Assembly (NCBI GenBank): GCA_021030905.1 | Contig: JAGFMI010000031.1 | Location: 161,334-225,333 of the forward strand | Length of the DNA: 64,000 bases | Direction of reading: 5' to 3' | Source: Pyrenula massariospora | Lineage: Eukaryota > Ascomycota > Eurotiomycetes > Pyrenulales > Pyrenulaceae | Part shown: piece by piece, positions 23,056-32,690 of the stretch | Numbering within the stretch: the first letter of the stretch is position 1 | Layout: the number at the start of each line of letters is the position of its first letter | Program-made: the position numbers and the translations under genes | The notes under the pieces: generated by a model | What the model was told of the DNA's origin: nothing | The model's database searches: none | The model's input: only the letters and a program-made list of their open reading frames with translations

Positions 23056-26000
23056 ATGGCCGATCCTCCACATTCCTCGCTTGTCGCCACAACGATGCCC
23101 AACATGCAGAGTGCTGCAACCGTGCGATCCTTGGACGATACGAAGAGGAACCCAATAAATTCAGAGTCTCAACCGCCAGTTCTTTCGGTCCCAGTTCAAA
23201 TTTCTCAGACCGAATCTTTACAAGAACCACGAGTAGTGGTTACCAGTGCCTCTAATGACCCACCTAAGGCAACACGCTTTCCTAGAAATTTCGACGAAGT
23301 ATCGGCCCTCGGTAGTCAGGATGGAGATATCGTGCCTAGTCGTAGCATCAGCGAAGTCACGCAACCTAGGAAATCCCAGGAAGATAGACGCAATGAAGAG
23401 GTACACGACGACGGTCTCAAAGCCACAGAACCGGAGCGAGGAATGGATAAGATACACGCAAGCGAGACACTGAAGGTGGACACAATATCGATCTTGGATG
23501 AAGCTTCGTATGGGACTCGTTCCGATGTAGAAGACCCGAACATAATCGGCAACGAATGGCAGAATGGAACGAGCAATCGAAATATTTCGGATCTATCCGT
23601 CAACGTTGGTCAGAGGGAAAAAGCAATGATTGCATCGGTTTCAAAGCCTCCAGCAATGGTGAATATTCCTTCGCGTACTGGAAATAATCTGACATCCCCT
23701 GATACTTCCCACATACCAACCGAGAAGGCTCACCTTGATCCTAGTCGGTCACAACATATGACTCCTCATGAAGTCTCGAGTAAGACTGAGCTATTGACAG
23801 CAGACCCTAGCTACGAAGGTATCTCGCCTCCCATTAAAGATGAAATTATGACAGATCAGCTTGTAGCGGCAGAGAGATCGCCTTCTCCTGTTGCAGATAC
23901 TTCTACTCTTCTAGCAAAGAGACCTCATCCATTGGAAACCCGCCACCATGCTGAATACAGGGAGCGCAACATGTTGCAGGAGGGTCAACAGGGCAAGATT
24001 CCTTCTGCTCCAGATTCCCGGCACGGCCCCCAACCAGACAATGTCCTGGAAAACCAAAAGAATATTCAAAATTCAACAGAGCATGGATCCATGCACGACG
24101 GGTTAGACGCTGATATTGAGAAACGACCAAATCAATCCGAGCCTTCACAAAGGTTCCCGCCGCGCAGAGAGTCTTTGCCGGAGAAAGCTCGAGACCCACA
24201 GCAGGGGAAGACCACCGTTACAAGGGCTGCCCAAGGTGAAACGTTTCCTGATAGGCGTCAAAGGCAATCTTATTCTCGTCCATTCAAAGAACCTGATATC
24301 ACAACACACCCGGCTTACCGAGAGTCTCCTGAGAACCTTGACCGTAGGAGCCAGGTCTATGCCTCCGAGGACCCACCACCGGAGCCATATTATGAGCCTT
24401 CACACAGGCCAACGGACGAGCCCAGCCAACCAGTCCAGGAAGATGGCATGTATCGCATTCCGGGGCCGTACGGTCAGCAGTATCGATCTCCGCGGCAGCA
24501 AGCGTTTCCTCCTAGTGGATTCTCACCTACAGATCCTACGATGCACACGCAGAAGGGATCCGTTACTGGAGATATTCAGAGAACACAAAGATACGATGAG
24601 AACGGCAATGAAATTACATACACGCAGTACGGCGGACCTCGTCCACGGAGCCAAGATCGATCCTACGTTCCCCGACCAATCTCCACCGAATACGAGATTC
24701 CAGGCGTTGGACCGCCACCCCCAGAGCCAAGTCCTCCAAAACAGAGGCCCCGCTCTGGCATCTTTTCTAGGGCTCGATCACGATCTCGACCGCCAATTGT
24801 AAACGACGATGCATCCGATACTGTCGAGAATCTGTTTCGCGATGACCAGCCAAAGGAGAGACGATCTAGTATCTTCTCGAAACGGACAAGCAAGCAAGCG
24901 AGTATATCTAAAAGCCAACCTCAAATTACAGATCCCCCAAATTATCGTAAATCTTCAACAATGCCGATTGAGCCCCCTGACAAGAGCAAAAAGGGCAATA
25001 AATTGCAACGGTCATCGACTTCGGGCGTACCTGATAGCGAGACTAAGAGGAAGAGCGGATTCTCGCGATGGAGCGGTATATTCTCTCGGTCAAAGTCAGC
25101 AAATAAAAATTCACCGACACCCCAAACACAGACCACTCAATCACCGTCACGAATTGACGAGCAGGGATACTATGCTTCCTATGGGCCGCAGCGACAGACC
25201 TCTCCAACGTTACCTGATCTATCGCAAATGCATGCGCAAACGCTTCCGCCTCCAAAACAAGGGCGTGGGTACTACGCGGTCTATTCCTCTCAGAACCAAA
25301 CACAACCACAGAGGAGTTCTTTTTCCCGTCAACCACCGTCAAATAGGGATCATTATCCGTACCACGATCGCGCCACTCGACCGGGCGCAGATGGCTTTGT
25401 TGGAGGCCGACAGCTGTCTGAGCAACAAGTCGCAAACGAGAAGCACAATTTTGAGAGCGAAACAGGGTTTCGAGGACCATACCACGCTCAGCCTAGTCCA
25501 AAACGCTCTCCCCCTAATCTTCGTATCAACACAGAATCAAACAAGCATCGGCCGGTATCATCACAATCCTCATCTTATCAACCAGCCACGCAAGCATATA
25601 CAGCACCACCAGGCGGACCAAGCCGACATTCCCCATATGCTGCGACTTCTCCCACCCAAACCTCACCCTACGGTTATGGCAGCGCAAGAGGATTGAATAG
25701 CACCTCTCTCTCGCATACCATTGACCTACAGAAGCGGAGCCGAAGTCCAAGGGGCGGCCGACGGAATTCTGTAGAGGAAGATGAACCTTATCAGGGTCCG
25801 GCTCACGCTCTCGGAACATTCTCTAAGAGGAGCAGTATGAGAAAATCAGGGGACGGGGAACAAGAGGCGCCATGGAGAATTGATATGCCACACGAGAAGG
25901 AGAGAAGAAACGGAACGATGATGGAGCAGAATGGGGAGAACTCAACCAGAAAGTCTTCTGGCCAGATTGGCAGCTACGACATTGGCGAAGTAGCAAGAGG

Positions 26001-26205
26001 ACGACACCGAGATAGCGCGCCGTTTCAACGAATCGACGCTGCTGGTAATGAGGCACACATTGCTAGTCAACGAAAAACTGAGGGTAGAGCGGAGCTGCAA
26101 GGCTCACGGGTTCCAGGCGATGAAAGTGAGGATGAAGTTGTTATGAGCAGCACGGCGTATCCGGGTCAGGAATGGATGCCAACCGGATACGGATGGGATG
26201 ATTGA
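23056..26205 (+). CDS. Large disordered fungal protein, 1049 aa
   Basis: Single open frame of 3.1 kb in the same direction as the previous gene, 195 bp after its stop. Not recognised. It is almost wholly low-complexity, rich in Ser, Pro, Gln and Arg. A basic, possibly membrane-binding section lies at about 560-690 (RPRSGIFSRARSRSR, RRSSIFSKRTSKQ, KRKSGFSRWSGIFSRSKS), where Ser-Ile/Gly-Ile-Phe-Ser is repeated three times. A Tyr/Gln-rich part follows (GYYASYGPQ, GRGYYAVYSSQ). The end is acidic to aromatic: PGQEWMPTGYGWDD. The short spacer leaves little room for a promoter, so an upstream leader exon or regulatory sequence inside the preceding gene is possible. The true start could be Met1 or the Met at residue 15 or 18. 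Confidence 0.8.
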   Translation: MADPPHSSLVATTMPNMQSAATVRSLDDTKRNPINSESQPPVLSVPVQISQTESLQEPRVVVTSASNDPPKATRFPRNFDEVSALGSQDGDIVPSRSISEVTQPRKSQEDRRNEEVHDDGLKATEPERGMDKIHASETLKVDTISILDEASYGTRSDVEDPNIIGNEWQNGTSNRNISDLSVNVGQREKAMIASVSKPPAMVNIPSRTGNNLTSPDTSHIPTEKAHLDPSRSQHMTPHEVSSKTELLTADPSYEGISPPIKDEIMTDQLVAAERSPSPVADTSTLLAKRPHPLETRHHAEYRERNMLQEGQQGKIPSAPDSRHGPQPDNVLENQKNIQNSTEHGSMHDGLDADIEKRPNQSEPSQRFPPRRESLPEKARDPQQGKTTVTRAAQGETFPDRRQRQSYSRPFKEPDITTHPAYRESPENLDRRSQVYASEDPPPEPYYEPSHRPTDEPSQPVQEDGMYRIPGPYGQQYRSPRQQAFPPSGFSPTDPTMHTQKGSVTGDIQRTQRYDENGNEITYTQYGGPRPRSQDRSYVPRPISTEYEIPGVGPPPPEPSPPKQRPRSGIFSRARSRSRPPIVNDDASDTVENLFRDDQPKERRSSIFSKRTSKQASISKSQPQITDPPNYRKSSTMPIEPPDKSKKGNKLQRSSTSGVPDSETKRKSGFSRWSGIFSRSKSANKNSPTPQTQTTQSPSRIDEQGYYASYGPQRQTSPTLPDLSQMHAQTLPPPKQGRGYYAVYSSQNQTQPQRSSFSRQPPSNRDHYPYHDRATRPGADGFVGGRQLSEQQVANEKHNFESETGFRGPYHAQPSPKRSPPNLRINTESNKHRPVSSQSSSYQPATQAYTAPPGGPSRHSPYAATSPTQTSPYGYGSARGLNSTSLSHTIDLQKRSRSPRGGRRNSVEEDEPYQGPAHALGTFSKRSSMRKSGDGEQEAPWRIDMPHEKERRNGTMMEQNGENSTRKSSGQIGSYDIGEVARGRHRDSAPFQRIDAAGNEAHIASQRKTEGRAELQGSRVPGDESEDEVVMSSTAYPGQEWMPTGYGWDD

Positions 26206-27395
26206 TTTTGTGATAGGGAGCTGCTCCGTAGTTTGATTTACCCTCTACCGGCGCCTGGACAAAGCATGCGACTCAGATTATAGATACCCATGAAGATATA
26301 ATTGAAAACTTGATCTACTCTCTACTGGAGAATATTTATGATCCTTTCAAAGCGTCTTGCTTTCTTTCTGCATGTGTTGCCGTCGGGTGCGAGAAGAAGA
26401 CACTGACAAGCACACGACGGAGTCAATAGTCATATTTAACGTGTCGAGGCTCGACTACTAAACAAACGTGCAGTCTTAGTCCCACCTCTCGACCGTCCCT
26501 CAAAAGAGCTCTCCTTCAAGTTAACTTTCATACATGTCAGAGTAAGATCGATCGAGCTTGATATATTTGCGTAGCTAAAGCCAACTTTGATGACAAGCCG
26601 TATGCGATGGATCAACAACCATCGTCTAATTGTCGCACGTATGATGGCCTCTCTCACAAGGTTAAGATGTGAGACCCTATTGAAGATCCATCTTGCACTA
26701 TATTTGGCCAAGACCTGATCTCGCTTGGAAGCTTTAAAGAAGAGACGAGAGCAACGGATGAACATTGCTGATCTCGGTTGCTACTTTCGTGTAATGACAC
26801 ACCATTATGTATTCACGACGCCATAGACTATATACTAGGGCCTTTTATGAGCATCTGCATGCATGTCATATCTCAGTCCCACCCAAACATTCGCCTACCC
26901 ATCCATCCATCCCATGCAGATGGAATAACCATACCAAAACCCAGACCAACCCAAGTGCCGGTCGGGTGGTAGCTCTAGAAAGCGTCGCCTCGAAAAATCC
27001 ACCGCCATAAGACAGAGCAATCCCGGTATCGGGCGGGCTTACAATGTGAGTACAGAATTTGAAATAAGTCACTGCTCGTGCATTAGCTCTCTAGAGCATG
27101 CAAGCTGAAGAATGACTTTAGAATAGTCCTCCTGACCGTGGAATAGAAGCACGCAAATGCTGCAGGCGGAAAACGAGCCAGATCAGAGACCGGTAGTTTT
27201 CCATCTTGATGAAGCTAAAAGCGCGAAGATTTCTGAAAAGTAAGAAGTAAAGATGCTTTCGTCGCCTCCGGGGGTGGGGGAAGGGATTTGGACCACATTG
27301 CGGCAGCTGATGGCCATCGTCGTGCCTTCGGGGTAGATAATCGGAAGATAAAAGGATGTCGTTGATCTAGTCGTAACGTATTCGAAATGAACTTT
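26206..27395. other. Convergent 3' flanks, no supported gene
   Basis: Between the stop of the 1049-aa gene (+) and the stop of palI (-). The genes point towards each other, so terminators should lie here. Only frames below 110 codons are present, none with a motif. Confidence 0.5.
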
Positions 27396-29761
27396 TTACA
27401 TGCCAGGTGGGTATCTACCGCCTCCCGCCCCAGGGGCTGGCATACCCATTGGCATTCTACCACCGCCTCTTCCCATCATGCCCCCACCACGTCCCCGTCC
27501 ACCGGCACCAAGCTCGAAGTCAGGATTGTTTCCTAAAAGCACGTCTCTTGGTCTTGATTGTACTGGTTTGCGGCTAGGCATCATGTTCATGTCCACTGCT
27601 CCCGGTCGCCAGTTCGGATTTACGCCTCTTTGGCTGACTGATGTAAAATGACTAATGTCACTGGCGGCTGGCGAGCGTGCACCTTCCGGGATATCTTCAT
27701 ACGAGCCGTCAGTGCCAGTAGGAGGCAATCCTCCTGCGGTCAGAGCTTGTGGATGATTCGGAGACCTTCGTTCGGGCTCAGCGAAGCGAGGGTCAATATC
27801 TTCGTAGTAGTTGTCGCTGGAAGGGGTGCGGCGGTGAGCTGGAGGTGGATTCTCATTCAGGGGCGAAGAATTTTTGCGGGCCCAGGCGAGTCTTGGAGGG
27901 ACGTATCTATTAAGGTTAGTAGAGTAAGAAGTTAAGGACGAGTGATAAGCTTACTCGGCTTGGCTGTACAAGCTGGTTGGACTCTGTACGCCTGGACGTC
28001 TGCCTGACGGAGAAGTCTGTCTCTGTTGCTGGAGGCCAATCATGCCCTGAATTTCATCATCGCTTGCCCGAACTCGATTGCCTGGAGGTCCATAGGCTGA
28101 AGGGAGGTCGGACGACCGTCCTGTCGAGGCATCCATCTCTACCGCTTGACCGACCGGCCCATTGTCTGGCATTGGTGGTGCTGGGGAAGGCTGCCGCATA
28201 CGCCCTGGTCCTCCGGGAGACTGTGCCCGCGCTCCGTATGGTGATTGACCACGAGGCGCCTGGCCAGGCACTTGGGGTGGAGCGCCTGGGTTTTCAGGAG
28301 ATGACAGGTCTTGGGTTTGTCGACTGTAGAGCGTGTTTCTGCTATAGTCATCGATAATGTCGTACTGGTTAGGTGGTGGTTCGCTCTCCAACGGCGTTTG
28401 GTCTGGTAGAGGCATCCCACGACCTTGTTGAGGAGGATATCCGGGTGGTGGACCTTGCCCACGTCCCATCATCGGACCACCCCTCATACCAGGTCCACCT
28501 GGAGGGCCACCTCTGCCGGGTCCGTATGGAGCACCCCGCCCACCATAAGGCCCTCCTCTTGGACCACCTCTGGGACCAAACCCACCTCGGGGCGGATAAC
28601 CTTGAGGTGGTCCTCTAGGATCGAATCCACCAGGGCCGTAAGGACCTGGACCATAGCCGCCTCGTCCACGTAGTGGACCATAGCCAGCTCGGCCTCTTGA
28701 ATTTGGTCCGCCTCGCGAAGGCTGGGGGACCAGCGGTCTCATACCCTGATTCATGTACTGATCCCGCATTCGAGGATCTGAAGGGTCTCTCCGAAGTGGA
28801 GGCTGGTTGTCAAACGCACCCGGAGGCAATGGGTTTCCAAATTCATCCTTGGGGCTTCGTTGGGCGCTGGCGCTAGGTGGGCCGTATCGTTCGCTGCCAT
28901 CTCTTGACTCTGGAGGGACACTTCCCGGAGCTCGATTCGAGGGCGTCCGCTGATTCAAAGGAATTCTCTCATCGCTGATTTTACGGCCGGCATCATATGT
29001 AGCAAAGGAGGGAAGGTTATCGGCTCCAGGAGCGCCGTTAACCAATGGAGGCTTGCTTTCTGGGCTTAGAGGGGGCGAAGTGTCAAGCTTTGGAAGCGGA
29101 TCTTGTCGCCCATAGTAATTCTCGCCACTCATTTCCGCATTCTCAGCGATCCGCCTTTTGCGGGCTTTCCTGCTGACTAGAGTTCTTCTCATGGCGCACG
29201 TGACGATGCCAGAGATAGCAATCATGACCGTCGAAGCTAGAACAATCCATCCTCCCCATTGCAGATGCGGCACAAATAGTAATATATCAACCAGGAACGC
29301 AAGGAGACTGACAAGAAGTGTCGGTAGGAAGAGGATAAGGAGACCGAGGAGGTAGCGAGCGGAGTGAGAGGGAGAATGCAGATGAGCTGCACCGGCGAGC
29401 GCGAGGCATACCAAATTTAGCAATGCTGCAACGGGATGAACGATGAGCAGTGAAGACAGCTGGTGCCGTGCGCCCGATGGTAGACTGAAATCGCCATCAT
29501 TAGAGGAATCGCCAAAAACGCCATCTGAAACGGTTAGTAGAAGGTCTCCAGCATGAGTAAGAGGCACCAACCCGTGGTATATCCCACTCTTAACCCCGAA
29601 CACTGCCCATTCGGCTTGCAGTATCCAAATACTCCAAAGTCAACGCCCTTGAACGAGGCGAGAGGGATGCCTTTGATGACTGGGGTTGACAGTACCGAGA
29701 GGAGCAAGAAGACGAAGGATATGAAGAGTAAGATGGTTAAAGGCGTTGCGGGCCTCAACAT
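27396..29761 (-). CDS. palI: pH-response regulator palI/Rim9 (SUR7/PalI family)
   Basis: A 756-aa membrane protein of the ambient-pH sensing complex, acting at the plasma membrane with the palH/Rim21 receptor upstream of PacC/Rim101 activation. Exons: 29761-29572, 29524-27955 and 27906-27396; introns of 47 bp (TACTAAC branch) and 48 bp; frame-checked (2271 nt). Four helices lie in the first 200 residues: TM1 LTILLFISFVFLLLSVLS, an extracellular loop with GYCKPNGQCSGLRVGYTT, then three further TMs. The cytoplasmic tail is long and Pro/Gly/Arg-rich, with RGG-like runs at about 370-460. The third exon, easily missed, carries EYVPPRLAW, NYYEDIDPRFAEP, YEDIPEGARSP, FTSVSQRGVNP and LLGNNPDFEL, all typical of palI C-termini. 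Secure. Confidence 0.94.
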
Positions 29762-31329
29762 GTTGCGGACGACCGAGGACTCATGGGTCGCAAGCTACCT
29801 GATCAGGGCAGCAGGACTCGAGATGGCCAGGTTGCGACAGGCTGAGCAGAAGGCGTTGAGCAAGAAGAATGAAGTCTGCAACATGAGGTCGAAGGGCGGT
29901 CGAGCGTGGGAATGAAAAGTGGAAAGAGATCAGCCGTTGCGTGTTTGTATCTTCCAGAGATGGACGGTGGTCAGTCGTGAGCGATGGACAGGAGTTCGAG
30001 GTTGGTGGAGGTATCGAGCGCGCGAACCACCAATGGCTGCGATAAGCGGTTGGCAGAACTAAGAATCGCCCTGAGGAGAGACGATAGCGGATAAAGGCAG
30101 GAAGGACAGGCTGTGGTTGGCGTAGAGAAAGAGTCAAGTTGGAAGTGTAGCCAAAGGAAGGGGAAGGCGAGATGGAAGAGGTTAGAGGGACGCGTTAGAA
30201 GGCGTGGGCGACCATTCAGAGGGGGAGGAGTTGGGGGAGGCTTGGAGGGGGGAGTCGCTGGGCCGGCCGCTAAGTAAAAGGCCCGGCTTGGGGGAGGGTT
30301 CGTTGACGCGATCTAACGTGGTTTGAGGGGAGGTTGGTTGTTGGCCCTCCAAGCAGCTTGCGAGGAGCGAAAGAATTGAGGACTGTGACAAAGATACATG
30401 ACACACGTCGGAGAGAAGTCCACGAAGCTTGGATGACGCTTGCATCCACACTCTCGCAATTTCAGCCTCTGATTGACTTCAAGCGCAATCTCAATGCAAC
30501 GACTCCATACATCCGACGCTTCAGCCTGATCACGTGGCCTTCTGCACGTGCCAGCCTTGCGCGGCTCCCCACCACAGGCTCTTTTGCCGACTTTCTTTTT
30601 CCAAATACCCCCTGGGCACAACCCTCACGGTCAGATGTGAACCTCGCCCGCTTCATCAGCTTCTCACAGTTGTGAAGCGATCCGAAATCTTCCTTGAAAG
30701 CGCCGCAAGGTATCTCCTACGACTGAGGTGATGTGCTCTGACTGAAGCGAAAACCTATTCTATAACCTGGCAAGCCGACATGCGACAAACTTGTCCCGAT
30801 GGGAATTGAGATTATGCCTTCTTTACAAAAAAGCCGATGTTCGGTTTATGCCGAACAAAGTATTCCAGAAGGCTTGGAAGTCGGCTGGTTGGCCCATTTG
30901 CATAAATCCTGCATACTTCGCCCTCTGCTCTCGTTCCCTCTTGATTTTGATTGGTGAGAGGCATTGAAACGCATCAGACGGAACGGCTCCGGCACCCCCT
31001 CCTCAGCCTTAACTTCTTGACCTCCTCGGCGCCGCAAAACGCCAGGAATCCTTTGGCAGTCCTTCACCATCATGGTTGGTGTCCGCCCGTATCTAAAGGC
31101 GACACAAGCTCGCCTGAGGGGGCCATCTCCGCGCACTGCTGTCCTGTTTGTTACCCGACGGCATTGGAAGACTCGGCGCCATCCTACTGGTTCTGACCGG
31201 ATTGGCAGACCTGTTGTACTGCCACGGATGCTATAATGTGTTTTACCCGATCTTTCAACCACATCCCCCTTGGCCTTCCTTAGAATACAGGGTTTGTGCC
31301 ATACTGGCTTCTCATTCTATTCTTTCATA
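29762..31329. promoter_or_regulatory. Divergent intergenic region, palI / SDR
   Basis: About 1.6 kb separating two divergent genes, expected to hold both promoters and leaders. Short frames on both strands (60-140 codons) show no motif. No gene supported. Confidence 0.5.
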
Positions 31330-32388
31330 ATGTTTCATCGCGCTGCGACCATACTCACCAGGCCCAGGGTGGGCGCGTGCAGCCTGGGCAAGTCTTCACC
31401 TCTGTTGCGCCGGCCGTCTCGAAACCTCAGTACACTCCCTTCTTTCTCATTGGAGGGAAAGACTTGCGTCGGTAAGGTTTAGTGGACTACCAAACATCAT
31501 CCGCGTTGGCTGATAGGGCTACAGTGACAGGGTATTGCTATTAAAAATGGGCTTCTTAGCTTCTTCTAGATACTTACGGATGTACAGAGCGGCCCGCGGC
31601 CTCGGCAAGGAATTCTTGACCGGCTTCGCACTCTCCGGCGCTCGAGGGGTTTGCGTTGACCTAACTCTACCTACCGCACAAGCCTCGATTAAGCATATTG
31701 CTTCCTACGCGGAAGAAAACGCAAAGACCTCCCCCGACCTGTACGCTTATGCTTGCGATGCCACAGTCGAGTCGGACGTGAAGCAGACATGGCAAAAGAT
31801 TACAGAAGAAGTTGGTAAAGTAGATTGTCTTGTTACAGCTGCAGGAATTGTGGACAACGTGGAGGCAGAGAATTATGACTATCCACGTTGGAGGAAGATG
31901 ATGGACATTAACGTCGATGGTAGCTGGCTCTTTGCACGCGAGGCAGGGTTGCATATGCTTCAAAACAAGATTCGTGGGTCCATCATCCTCATTGCTTCCA
32001 TGTCGGGCACAATCTGCGTTCGTCCTCAAAAGCAAGCAGCCTACAACGCGTCCAAGGGCGCGATCAAGATGCTTGCAAAGTCTCTAGCGACTGAGTGGGG
32101 ACCGCAGGGCATTCGGGTCAACTCTCTGAGTCCAGGTTACATACTCACAGATCTCATCAAGGAGCTTCTTGAGAAAGAAGGCAAGACTTTGACCGAAAAG
32201 TGGACCAAAGACATACCTTTAGGAAGACTCGCTCACCCGAGCGAACTTCAGGGGGTAGTGGTATGGATGGCAGGCGATGCCAGCACGTATTTGAACGGGA
32301 GCGATATAGTGAGACCAAAATTACCGAGCTGCTGCTTGGACTTGCTAACTTTACCTAGATCATCGATGGTGGATACACGAGTTGGTGA
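31330..32388 (+). CDS. SDR, probably mitochondrial, with a 7-nt microexon
   Basis: A 299-aa classical SDR in four exons: 31330-31471, 31525-31531 (7 nt), 31588-32308 and 32359-32388. Introns are 53, 56 and 50 bp; frame-checked (900 nt). The microexon TGACAGG is needed to build the cofactor loop: the joined sequence reads CVVTGAARGLGK, a perfect TGxxxGLG. Further motifs are CDATVESD, VTAAGIVDN (NAG-like), SIILIASMSG (catalytic Ser), YNASKGA (catalytic Tyr and Lys) and VNSLSPGYILTD. The last exon gives the usual IIDGGYTSW ending. The N-terminal 45 residues are rich in Arg, Ser and Leu and lack acids (MFHRAATILTRPRVG, RRPSRNLST), like a mitochondrial presequence. Closest in style to fungal polyol/sorbose-type reductases, but the substrate cannot be fixed. 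Confidence 0.9.
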
Positions 32389-32690
32389 TTGGCAGGAAAT
32401 TACGGGTAAGGTCCCACAAATGTGGTTCTCACATGACTCCACTGTAGCATTACTGTGCTACACTTATTCGCCATTCATTGTGCTACTTGTCAAGCTTTTC
32501 AAGTTGTGAGGTCTTTTGTTTTAGCTCGAAAGATCTCAAGATAAATTATCTTTGGCTTTCTCTCAAAGTTTTTCGTGAGCGGATCAAGTCTAGCTATACC
32601 GAGAATGCATACACAAGACGATAGAGACGAGAATCAATGCAACCCCCCGCTATCTATTCATGTCTATGAGTGCTCTATGTCGTGTTCATC

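Noticed and set aside
24116-25819. Overlapping frames of 145-295 codons inside the 1049-aa gene
   Set aside because: Same reason: low-complexity coding sequence keeps other frames open; the called frame is much longer and continuous.
30313-30731. Several overlapping 60-110 codon frames upstream of palI
   Set aside because: Dense overlap on both strands in a GC-rich leader region; none has a motif.
31535-31587. Start codon of the SDR in the open frame beginning MLLKMGF
   Set aside because: This is intron 2. Splicing restores the cofactor loop and an N-terminal presequence.
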